NCBI GenBank assembly: GCA_030740295.1
Contig: JASLXP010001205.1
Location: 1 to 10,758 of the forward strand
Source: Planctomycetota bacterium
GTDB lineage: Bacteria; Planctomycetota; PUPC01; JACPCR01
Direction: 5' to 3'
DNA length: 10,758 nucleotides
Shown here: positions 1 to 7,286 of the stretch, in pieces
Position numbering within the stretch: position 1 is the first letter of the stretch
Layout: every line of letters starts with the position of its first letter
Position numbers and translations under genes: made by a program
The notes under the pieces: model-generated
What the model was told of the DNA's origin: nothing
Database searches by the model: none
Seen by the model: the letters and a program-made list of their open reading frames with translations, nothing else

Positions 1-69
1 TGAGGAGTTGCCGCTGCCTTTCCGTCCTGTGTTAATCTGTACACGCCCGTACCGAAAAAGGAACTCATC

Positions 70-1062
70 ATGTTAAAAATCGCATTTCTCTCTGCAGCGC
101 ATACGCATACAAAAGGTTTCCTTAACGCCGCTCGCGATCACGAGAAATGTGAAACAGCTGTGATCTGGGACGACGTGTCCGATCGCGGCCAGCGATTCGC
201 CGATGAATATGGAACAGATTACTCGGGTAACCTGGATGCTGTGATCGCCCGTGACGACATTGACGGCTTTATTATCTGTGCCGAGAACACGCGCCACCTG
301 CCGCTGCTCGAGGCTGCCGTACCGGCAGGCAAACCCATTTTCTGTGAAAAGCCGTTTACCACGACGACGGCGGATGCTGAGAAGGCCGTCGCTCTTATCA
401 AAGAGCATGGAACGATCGTGCACATGGGGTACTTCACCCCTTTCACCGCCGAATCGCAGGGGGTGATCGAATTCCTTGATACCGGCACCCTCGGAAATGT
501 AACCCATGCTCGAATGCGAAATGCCCATCATGCTGCTTACGGTCACTGGTTCGATTCGAGTGACCTGGCATGGTTTTATAATCCGGAACTGAGCGGGGGA
601 GGCGCGTTCATGGACATGGGCACGCACGCAGTTCATTTCGTCCGAACTCTTTTCGGGCCTGCGAAAAGGGTCTTCTCACACATCAACAACGTCTCTGGTA
701 TCTACACGGAAGTGGATGACAACGGCATCGCGCTGGTCGAATTTGAAAGCGGATGCCTCTGCACTGTCGAAGCGGCCTGGACCCAGACGGGCGGCCTGGG
801 CGGGCTCGAGGTCACCGGCAGCGAGGCCACTCTCTTCAATCAGCCCGGCAAGGGATACGTTTACGCTTCGCCGGGCAAAGAGCAGGCGAGCGTCGCCTCC
901 GGCGCAGAAAAACCAACGCGAGTGGATCGCCTTGTGGCGGCCATCGAGGGCACGCTGAGCAGAGATGAGCTCGATGCGGATCTCGAATGCGCGGTGGACG
1001 CGGTCAGGATCATGGAAGCCTGCTATAAATCGAATGAAGCCGGTACATGGGTGGATGTGTAG
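70..1062 (+). CDS. Gfo/Idh/MocA family NAD(P)-dependent oxidoreductase
   Basis: This 330-residue cytoplasmic protein has the two-domain layout of the Gfo/Idh/MocA family, which oxidises or reduces hydroxyl/keto groups of sugars, inositols and related polyols with NAD(P). The family's E-K-P motif is at residues 93-95 (Lys94 is the expected catalytic/cofactor lysine). The conserved GGGAFMDMGTHAVH stretch at 176-189 supplies Asp182 and His186 of the usual catalytic pair. Length is normal for the family. The oddity is the N-terminal loop: instead of G-x-G-x-x-G after the first strand it reads LSAAHTHTKGF (residues 7-17), a His-rich variant that I recall from one subgroup of the family. The start is well supported by AAGGAA at 58-63, six bases before the ATG; it is the only main gene here with a clear SD. 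The substrate cannot be told from sequence. It stands alone, 177 bp before the kinase gene. Confidence 0.9.
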   Translation: MLKIAFLSAAHTHTKGFLNAARDHEKCETAVIWDDVSDRGQRFADEYGTDYSGNLDAVIARDDIDGFIICAENTRHLPLLEAAVPAGKPIFCEKPFTTTTADAEKAVALIKEHGTIVHMGYFTPFTAESQGVIEFLDTGTLGNVTHARMRNAHHAAYGHWFDSSDLAWFYNPELSGGGAFMDMGTHAVHFVRTLFGPAKRVFSHINNVSGIYTEVDDNGIALVEFESGCLCTVEAAWTQTGGLGGLEVTGSEATLFNQPGKGYVYASPGKEQASVASGAEKPTRVDRLVAAIEGTLSRDELDADLECAVDAVRIMEACYKSNEAGTWVDV

Positions 1063-1239
1063 GCAGTTCAAAGTGCCGAAATATCAGTAGACAGTCAAGA
1101 CGGACATCGTGTTAAGGGAAAACATTTATCCCCTCTTGGCTTTTCACCGGGATCAATGGAATGGCGTCACCTCCTGCGTATGATTCGATCTGGTCCAAAC
1201 GAGTTGGGCTCTAATCTGTTTCACGCATCAGATCATTAG

Positions 1240-2832
1240 ATGGCGTACATCTTTATTGAGAAAGGGTCCGATAGGGGCAAGGCCATCCCTGTTCCGGATA
1301 GAGAGGTTCTGTTATTTGGACGCAGCCCTCACTGTCAGGTCAGCTTTGAAGATAGTCTTGCTTCCCGGGTCCACTTCGTCGTCGAGCATCAGAGAGAGGG
1401 CCGGCTGCTGATCGATCAGCAAAGCCGTAATGGCACCTTCCTCAACGGCGAGAAGGTAGCCTGTGCTAAGCTCAATCATGGCGATCAGATCGATGCAGGT
1501 AATACCACCTTCACCTATTCGGAAGATGAAGAAGTCAGGACGGATACGGGGCCGGTCGGGAGAGAAATCGGCGGATTTAAAATAGAGAAGCGTATCGGCC
1601 GGGGTGGCATGAGCACTGTTTACCGTGGCGTTCAGGTGGCTCTTGATCGGACGGTGGCTGTCAAGGTGCTATCGCCCGCCAGGACAGAGCAGCCGGAGTC
1701 GGTAGTAGCTTTTTATGGGGAAGCGAAGGCCTCCGTACAGTTGATACACCCGCGCATCGTGGAGGTTTTTTCGTTTGGGGAAGAGGAGGGTCTTCATTAT
1801 ATCGCACTCGAATTCATGCGATTCGGCAGCCTGCAGGATCACCTGGGACGACTCAACAAGCTGCCCTTGAAGGATGCCCTTCCAGTAATGATTGATGTCG
1901 GCGATGCTCTCGAATTCATCGAGCAGGAAGGGATCGTCCATCGCGATATCAAGCCGGACAATATCCTCCTGACCGACCACGGCCGCGCAAAACTGGGAGA
2001 TCTGGGTGCTGCGATGCACATAGACTCCCCTGATGAGACGTCGCGGCTGGTAGGCACACCGCATTTCATGTCACCCGAACAGGCGGAGCTCAAGCCTGTT
2101 GATTGCCGGTCGGATATTTACGGCCTTGGCTGCACGATTTACCGTACGGTCGGTGGAGCCAATCCATTCACAGGGGCAACCACTGAAGAAATCATTCAAG
2201 ATCAACTGATTGGTGATGCACGGCCTCTCGGGGAACTCAATGCCGAGATACCTGAAAGACTGCTCTCTCTGGTGTCGCGGATGATGTCGCGCTCACCAGA
2301 GGGTCGCCCCGAAAATGCAGCGGAAGTAAGAGAGGAATTGGAGGCATGTCTACGGGAGGAGGCCGGGGCAAAGCCTGTTCGTACCACCGAGAAATTCGAG
2401 TCACCCAAAACTGGGGAGATATTGATCAAAGAGATCAACGAGCCCGCGCCTTTGCCTCCAGGTTTGCGGGTGCTTGTAGTTGACGATCAGCGCGTTTCTG
2501 TTCTCGCTGCCGAACGCGCCTGCAAGGTCCTGGGATGCGTCACTGAATCCGCCAGTTCAGGCCCTGAGGCATTGGACCTGCTGGACAGCGAACAGTTCGA
2601 TTTCCTGCTTACGGATCGCATCATGCCTGAGATGTCCGGCGACGTGCTGGCGATAAATGTCAAGGCCCGTTTTCCTGACATGCCGGTGGTGATGCTTACC
2701 TCTCTGGGGGCAGAGATGCTTGAAGCGGGAGAGCAGCCGGAATGCGTGGACCTCGTGCTCTCAAAACCGGTGACAAAGCAGCGGCTGAGCAGCGCGTTCA
2801 GACTGGTGCGGGCCGGTCTGATTGAATCCTGA
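1240..2832 (+). CDS. FHA - Ser/Thr protein kinase - response regulator receiver fusion
   Basis: This is a 530-residue soluble signalling protein with three domains. Residues 1-95 are an FHA phosphothreonine-binding domain: Gly27-Arg28, Ser42-Arg43-x-His45, Asn64-Gly-Thr66 and Asn69-Gly70. Residues about 113-370 are a Hanks-type kinase: glycine loop at 120-123, VAVK with Lys142, C-helix Glu161, HRDIKPDN with Asp236 and Asn241, DLG in place of DFG at 254-256, SPE at 278-280, Asp292 and Arg356. All catalytic residues are present, so the kinase should be active, and the HRD Arg suggests control through its activation loop. Residues about 408-527 are a CheY-like receiver with Asp415-Asp416, phospho-acceptor Asp459, Thr487 and Lys509. 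No transmembrane segment is visible. The start at 1240 is set by the first FHA strand beginning at once; no SD precedes it. I infer that an unknown histidine kinase tunes Ser/Thr phosphorylation through the receiver. Targets are unknown. Confidence 0.94.
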   Translation: MAYIFIEKGSDRGKAIPVPDREVLLFGRSPHCQVSFEDSLASRVHFVVEHQREGRLLIDQQSRNGTFLNGEKVACAKLNHGDQIDAGNTTFTYSEDEEVRTDTGPVGREIGGFKIEKRIGRGGMSTVYRGVQVALDRTVAVKVLSPARTEQPESVVAFYGEAKASVQLIHPRIVEVFSFGEEEGLHYIALEFMRFGSLQDHLGRLNKLPLKDALPVMIDVGDALEFIEQEGIVHRDIKPDNILLTDHGRAKLGDLGAAMHIDSPDETSRLVGTPHFMSPEQAELKPVDCRSDIYGLGCTIYRTVGGANPFTGATTEEIIQDQLIGDARPLGELNAEIPERLLSLVSRMMSRSPEGRPENAAEVREELEACLREEAGAKPVRTTEKFESPKTGEILIKEINEPAPLPPGLRVLVVDDQRVSVLAAERACKVLGCVTESASSGPEALDLLDSEQFDFLLTDRIMPEMSGDVLAINVKARFPDMPVVMLTSLGAEMLEAGEQPECVDLVLSKPVTKQRLSSAFRLVRAGLIES

Positions 2833-2846
2833 ATCGTTCGATTCAG
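2829..2846. terminator. Inverted repeat at the convergent junction, possible bidirectional terminator
   Basis: The arms CTGAATCG (2829-2836) and CGATTCAG (2839-2846) are perfect 8-bp inverted repeats around TT. The repeat includes the TGA stop of the kinase gene (2830-2832) and ends 7 bp before the stop of the opposing toroid-repeat gene (2854). The whole intergenic gap is only 21 bp. Placement between two converging stops favours a bidirectional transcription stop or 3'-end stabiliser. There is no T-run on either side, so it would not be a textbook intrinsic terminator. Confidence 0.45.
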
Positions 2847-2853
2847 ATGAAAC

Positions 2854-3843
2854 CTAATGCTGGTAGATCGGCAGGTAGCGATAGGGCACGCCCAGAATCA
2901 GGCATGCCATGGCTGTACCGTAGATGTTGCCCGCGCCGCCTTTCCAACTGCCGTCCGATTCCTGTCTGGAAATGAGGTCTTCACGGATTTTTGGATACCA
3001 CTCTTCCCAGAACTCTTCACCCTCCTGATACATGGCCTGAACCGCGTAATAATGCGCATAAAAGTAATGGTGATCTTTGGCCTCGCGGTTCTTGATGAGA
3101 TACTCGAGCCCCGCCTTCACTTCCTCGGCTTTGTATTCCCCGGATAATTGCAGTGACATGCATCCTGCGGCTGTCCGTGCGAATCCTGAGCCGCCGCCAG
3201 GCCGGTATCCGAAGCCTCCATCCTTCTTGTTATAACAGGCGCGCACATACTTAATCGCATTATCAATTGTAGCCTTCGGTACGTCGATACCAGCATTCCG
3301 GGCGGCTCTCAGCGCGACAACCTGAACCACCGTGACGCTGATATCGTCATCCGAGGGAATCGGCTGGTATCGCCATCCGCCGCGGCTGTTCTGCGTGCGA
3401 ACGATGAGGTCCACACCTTTCTTGAGTTTGTCGCGCACGCGCTGGTTCTGGGTCATGCCATAGACCTCGGCAAGGAATAGCGTGGCAAAGCCGTGGCCAT
3501 ACATCGGGCCATGAGAAGTGTGTTTCGCGATGAGCCCGCTGGGAGCGCTGGCGCTCAGGACGAAGGCCATCCCTTTGGCCACCGTTTTCCCATACGTACC
3601 GCGCCCCGGAATATTGCCTTTGACCATGAGGGAGAGAAGCGCGAGCGAACAGATACCCACGTTTTTGCCCACTCTGGCATTCCAGGAGCCGTCGGCATTC
3701 TGCCGGTTCGCGATGAAGCGAAGTCCCTTGCGGATCGCTTCGTCCGCATCAGGAGTGAGCTCCACGAAGTTGGGGCCCTTGGCGTGCGCGGGGAGGGACA
3801 GGCAGCACAGAGCTAGAGCAAATAACAGTTTCTTGGTGAACAT
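2854..3843 (-). CDS. Secreted prenyltransferase/squalene-oxidase repeat protein (alpha/alpha toroid)
   Basis: This 329-residue protein has a signal peptide: a Lys-Lys start, a hydrophobic core and PAHA before Lys22, fitting signal peptidase I. The two Cys at 13-14 do not make a good lipobox. The mature part has four QW-like turns between helix pairs: QNADGSW (48-54), QNSRGGW (151-157), KKDGGFGY (206-213) and QESDGSW (294-300). This is the pattern of the squalene cyclase / protein prenyltransferase toroid. It is about half the size of a true squalene-hopene cyclase. It has SDDDISVT (164-171) where cyclases carry a DxDD acid motif, so cyclase activity is doubtful. A periplasmic binding or structural role is more likely. 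It is the last gene of a three-gene minus-strand operon, 33 bp after the coiled-coil gene. No SD precedes the ATG. Confidence 0.85.
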   Translation of the reverse strand: MFTKKLLFALALCCLSLPAHAKGPNFVELTPDADEAIRKGLRFIANRQNADGSWNARVGKNVGICSLALLSLMVKGNIPGRGTYGKTVAKGMAFVLSASAPSGLIAKHTSHGPMYGHGFATLFLAEVYGMTQNQRVRDKLKKGVDLIVRTQNSRGGWRYQPIPSDDDISVTVVQVVALRAARNAGIDVPKATIDNAIKYVRACYNKKDGGFGYRPGGGSGFARTAAGCMSLQLSGEYKAEEVKAGLEYLIKNREAKDHHYFYAHYYAVQAMYQEGEEFWEEWYPKIREDLISRQESDGSWKGGAGNIYGTAMACLILGVPYRYLPIYQH

Positions 3844-3876
3844 TGATGAATTATGTTGATATCAGGCTGGCTGAGC

Positions 3877-6800
3877 CTACTTCCGCTTCTTCCCTGCCAG
3901 TGATTTGTAATAAGCCTGGATCAGCTTCTCGTATCCCCTGGGATAACGCTCGCTGCGCGACTGGCTTGCCTCATCGCGGAAACGCTCGGGCAGGTTGCCC
4001 CAGTCGCCGAACTCTTTCTTTGAGTCGTCGAGCTTTCCGTTTTCAACGGCGCCTGGATCCTGTTTGCCCTGGTTCGGCTGCTCTGATTCCTGTTGTTGCT
4101 CTTGCTGCTGCTGTTGGTCCTGTTGTTGTTGATCCTGCTGCTGCTGTTGCTCCTGCTGTTCCTGCTGGGCCATTTGCATGGGCATCTGCTGGGTGAGCAT
4201 TTCTTTGGCCAGTTCCTGCAGCTTGGAGAGTGAGACTTCCTGGGCCTGGGCTAACTGGTCGAGGGCATGCTCCTGCTGTTCGGTCGCGTCCTGGTGCTTC
4301 TCCTTGTCCAGGTCTGTTTTGGCCTGCTCCATCTGGCCGGCGGCCGCCTGCATTTTTTCCGCGATATCCTGCCATTGCTGGGAAAGTCTCTCGCTCAGTT
4401 CGCGAGCCCTTTCAGCGTGTTCTGCCTGTTGTTCACTGAGCCCTTCATCGGGCTGTCCTTCCTGCTCCTCGAATTCAGAGGCGGCGTCCTCTGATTTCTC
4501 TGCCTCTTCGCGGGTCTGCCCCAGGGTCTCCTTTTGCTCCTTCGCCAGCTTCTGGATGTCTACGAGATTGCGGGCCATCTGGAACAGTTCATCAAAATTC
4601 TCTGGCTCGCCCCCAGATGGTGCATGTGGACTGCTTTCATGCGGGCTCTGCTGTTCGGCCTGCTCCATGCGGCCCTCGAGTCCTTTGAGGGCTTCTGCGA
4701 TGTCTTTGATTTTTTCGCTGAGATTTTCGCGTGCCTCGCCCAGCTTCTCTTCGGCCTTTCCCTGATCTGCTTCGGTCTCTTCGCTGTTCCCTGCCTGAAG
4801 ATTCTCTTCGGCTTTCTTCATCGCTTCCCCAGCCTCGGCGAGGAGTTCTTTGGTCTCGCTGTCAATTTCGGACAGTTCCTCTTCGACGGCACCCGCCTGC
4901 TCAGCCAGATCGCCCTGGCGTTCGGCCAGTTCTTCAGCCTGCTCGTTTGCCGCCTGTTGTTCTTCACCGGATTCGGCCTCTTGTTTCTGATCCTGGCCGG
5001 ATTCCTCGGCCGTCTGCTCCTCGTCGCCCTGCTGCTCTCCGGCCTCCTGTGCCTTCTGCTCTTGCCCGTTTTCCTGTGCCGTCTTCTGTTCTTCGCCGGA
5101 TTCCTGGGCCTTCTGTTCCTGGCCTTTCTGCTCCTCTGCTTCCGCCTGCTGTTCTTCTCCGGAATCCTGGTTCTTGTTTTTAGATTCCTCCGCTTTCGCG
5201 GTTTCTTTGGAGAGCTCCTTTTGTTCCTGTTTCAGCTCCTCTATTTCCTGAAGGGCCTTGGCGGCTTTGGCCAGGTAATCGAGCTGCTGTTCCTGCTCTT
5301 CAAGTTGCTCTGAGAGTTGCTCGGCGTCGGCCTGGGCCCGCTCTTCTTCGGAGAGGGCCTGGGCCTTCTGTTCTGCAAGCTCCTCCAATTCGTGTTTGGC
5401 TGCCTCGAGCTGGGTGTGAGCCTGCTGCTGCTTCTGCTCCGCCTGGCTCTGTTCTGATTGCTGCTCCTGCTGGCTCTGCTCCGATTGCTCCTGCTGCTGC
5501 GCTTGAGCCTGCTGGTCCTGTTCGGACTTTTCCTGATCCAACTGAACTTGAGGGTTTTGCTCGCTCTGCTGCTGTTCTTCAGATTGCTCCTGCTCCTGCT
5601 GATCTTGTTCGGATTGCTGGCTTTGCTCCTGCTCTGACTGCTGCTGTTGCTGGCTTTGCTCCGATTGCTGCTGATTCTGCTCTGACTGGCTCTGCTCCGA
5701 TTGCTGCTGTTGTTGGCTCTCCTCGGACTGCTGCTGCTCGGAAGCCTGTTCCAGTTGCTCTTGTGCCTGCTGCTGGTTCTGTTCGGCCTGTGCCAGTTGT
5801 TCCTGCGCCTCCTGGCTCTGTGCTTCATCCTGTTTGGCGATTTCTTCCTGGAGCGCTTTCGTCTGCTCCGAGAGATCCTGTTGCGCTTGGGCCAGGTCCT
5901 CGTTGCTCTCCTCTTTGTTTTTGGTTTTCTCGTTAAGCTGTTCCTGATCTTCGGCAAGCTGTGCTGCCTTCTGAGCCTGCTCTTTTGCCTTCTTATATTC
6001 CTCTATCGCATCTTCCTTCAACTGCTCGGCCAGTTGTTGGGCCTCCTCGGATTCGGTCTTCTCGGCGAGCTGCTCGATGGCCTCGCGGATGGCCTGCTTG
6101 GCTTCCTGGATGTTCTCCTGGGCTTCGGCCTGTTCCTTCTGGGCCTGCTGGTTCTTCTGCTGGGCGATCTGCTCCTCGGCCTGCTCCATGTTTTCGCTTG
6201 CCTCCTGGAGCTTCTCTGAAGCCTTGGGCGCGTTCTGCTCGGTCTGCTTTGACAGATCCTGTGCCTGGCGAGAGAGCTCATCCTGTTTCTGCTGAAGCTG
6301 CCGCTGCTCCTGCTGTGATGCCTGATTCTCCTGCGCCTGTTGGGTCTCCTGCTGAAGCTCCGCCTGCTTCTGTTCCAGCTCATCGAGTTTTTCGAGAACG
6401 TCGGCGAGATCCTGCAACGGATTGTGAGTCTGGTTACTGAGCTCCTTTTGAATGTCTTCGAGCTTCTCCAGCAGCTCCTGCTGCTGTTCGAAAGCGGAGG
6501 CAAGCTGGTTCTTTTCAAGCTGCTCGGCGGCCTCCTCGATCTGCCGGTCGAGTTCCGCGTCTTCAAGCTTCTCCAGGGCCTTTTCCGCCTGCTCTGCCGC
6601 TTCGGCTTTCTGTTGTTTCTGCTTCGTCATCTTCTGCAGGGCCTCACCAAGCTGCTCGAGCTGTTCCTGCTGAGTCTGCTGCTTCTGCGCGAGTTTGTTT
6701 GCCTTTTGCTGATCCTCTTCGGGAAGCTCTTCCTTGCCGAGATTCTCTTGGGCGAGATCGCGGGTTTCATGGTTGAGCTCCTTTTGCTTTTCAATCATCT

Positions 6801-7242
6801 CGCGGATGATTGCCGCGGCCTCGACGGCCTCAGCCCGCTGACGAAGCAGTTCGAGCAGAGCTTTCAGACGCTCGACGATTTCGTCCTGCTTGACTGTCGC
6901 TTTGGCGAGATTCTCCTCCGGTGGCAATTCGAGCGCCTTGAGCCGGGCCGATCGCAGCAGCGAGACGACGAGTGCCATTTCATCTTCTTCCAGATCGCCC
7001 AGCTCTGTCGAGGTGCCATCAAGCTTACCAAGCTGGTCCGGATTCCCGAGGCGATTGAACTTGAGCAGTTCGATGAGCGTCCCGAACTCATCGGAGGTGT
7101 CGCCTGTCAGCCGGCCGATCCGTTTCTGTTGCAGTTCCTCAGAAAGAATTTTGCTGTTGCGTTCGAGTTCAGTCTTCTGAGGCTGTTCCTGTCCGAAAAC
7201 GGGGAGCCAGACAACGACTGCGAGCAGAATGAAATGCTTCAT
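3877..7242 (-). CDS. Giant secreted Gln/Glu-rich coiled-coil protein
   Basis: This 1121-residue protein starts with a short signal peptide (residues 1-17, likely cut after VFG). A mixed helical head follows (about 25-135). Then come long Ala/Glu/Gln/Lys coiled coil (140-500), a Ser-Glu-Gln tract (501-607), coiled coil (610-690), acidic repeats containing Gly (694-762), coiled coil (765-865) and a flexible SPHESSPHAPSGG hinge (866-878). Helices resume at 880-1015, followed by a poly-Gln stretch (1026-1053). The last 40 residues are of normal complexity: WGNLPERFRDE, then RYPRGYEKLIQAYYKSLAGK. This tail resembles the C-termini I recall from Gln-rich proteins next to DUF4175-type genes. I see no cysteine and no catalytic motif. 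It likely acts as an extended periplasmic spacer or scaffold. It sits 44 bp after the membrane-protein gene and has no SD. Long plus-strand open frames across it are artefacts of its CAG/GAG/GAA codons. Confidence 0.9.
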   Translation of the reverse strand: MKHFILLAVVVWLPVFGQEQPQKTELERNSKILSEELQQKRIGRLTGDTSDEFGTLIELLKFNRLGNPDQLGKLDGTSTELGDLEEDEMALVVSLLRSARLKALELPPEENLAKATVKQDEIVERLKALLELLRQRAEAVEAAAIIREMIEKQKELNHETRDLAQENLGKEELPEEDQQKANKLAQKQQTQQEQLEQLGEALQKMTKQKQQKAEAAEQAEKALEKLEDAELDRQIEEAAEQLEKNQLASAFEQQQELLEKLEDIQKELSNQTHNPLQDLADVLEKLDELEQKQAELQQETQQAQENQASQQEQRQLQQKQDELSRQAQDLSKQTEQNAPKASEKLQEASENMEQAEEQIAQQKNQQAQKEQAEAQENIQEAKQAIREAIEQLAEKTESEEAQQLAEQLKEDAIEEYKKAKEQAQKAAQLAEDQEQLNEKTKNKEESNEDLAQAQQDLSEQTKALQEEIAKQDEAQSQEAQEQLAQAEQNQQQAQEQLEQASEQQQSEESQQQQQSEQSQSEQNQQQSEQSQQQQQSEQEQSQQSEQDQQEQEQSEEQQQSEQNPQVQLDQEKSEQDQQAQAQQQEQSEQSQQEQQSEQSQAEQKQQQAHTQLEAAKHELEELAEQKAQALSEEERAQADAEQLSEQLEEQEQQLDYLAKAAKALQEIEELKQEQKELSKETAKAEESKNKNQDSGEEQQAEAEEQKGQEQKAQESGEEQKTAQENGQEQKAQEAGEQQGDEEQTAEESGQDQKQEAESGEEQQAANEQAEELAERQGDLAEQAGAVEEELSEIDSETKELLAEAGEAMKKAEENLQAGNSEETEADQGKAEEKLGEARENLSEKIKDIAEALKGLEGRMEQAEQQSPHESSPHAPSGGEPENFDELFQMARNLVDIQKLAKEQKETLGQTREEAEKSEDAASEFEEQEGQPDEGLSEQQAEHAERARELSERLSQQWQDIAEKMQAAAGQMEQAKTDLDKEKHQDATEQQEHALDQLAQAQEVSLSKLQELAKEMLTQQMPMQMAQQEQQEQQQQQDQQQQDQQQQQEQQQESEQPNQGKQDPGAVENGKLDDSKKEFGDWGNLPERFRDEASQSRSERYPRGYEKLIQAYYKSLAGKKRK
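4084..4167 (-). repeat. Poly-Gln CAG/CAA tract near the 3' end of the coiled-coil gene
   Basis: Residues 1026-1053 of the coiled-coil protein are almost all Gln, interrupted by Glu and Asp. On the plus strand this reads as CTG/TTG triplets. CAG and CAA codons are mixed, so it is not a pure triplet repeat, but slippage could still change its length. It separates the last helical region from the conserved C-terminal tail. Confidence 0.85.
4957..5163 (-). repeat. Degenerate Gly-containing acidic repeats inside the coiled-coil gene
   Basis: Residues 694-762 hold repeated units of about 8-13 residues built on SGEEQ / GQEQKAQE: SGEEQQ at 694 and 758, SGEEQK at 715, GQEQKAQE at 707 and 726. Glycine recurs in each unit, which would break a continuous coiled coil. 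The DNA copies are similar (plus-strand runs around TTCTTCGCCGGATTC) but not identical, pointing to old tandem duplication. Confidence 0.7.
5422..5742 (-). repeat. Ser-Glu-Gln low-complexity tract inside the coiled-coil gene
   Basis: Residues 501-607 are built almost only from Gln, Ser and Glu, with the motif QSEQ/QQSEQS recurring roughly every 5-9 residues. Asp, Ala, Asn, Lys, Leu, Pro and Val are rare. On the plus strand, CTCCGATTGCTGCTG-like blocks recur around 5650-5710. This is the most repetitive DNA in the window and the part most likely to collapse in short-read assemblies. Confidence 0.85.
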
Positions 7243-7286
7243 GTTGATTTGGTGGGTGGGAGGAGCCTGGAAGGATTTTTTATTCT

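Noticed and set aside
1112..1150. Possible hairpin terminator after the first oxidoreductase (AGGG...CCCT followed by TTGGCTTTT)
   Set aside because: Only four contiguous pairs form around a 12-base loop, and the T-run is interrupted. That is too weak to call.
2854..3843. Functional squalene-hopene cyclase or terpene cyclase
   Set aside because: The protein is about half the length of a cyclase, is secreted, and has SDDDISVT where a clear DxDD catalytic motif would be expected. Only the repeat fold is supported.
4534..5313. 259-codon plus-strand open frame
   Set aside because: Same artefact of complementary CAG/GAG/GAA codons as the frame at 6340. The minus-strand frame has a signal peptide, coherent heptads and a conserved-looking tail.
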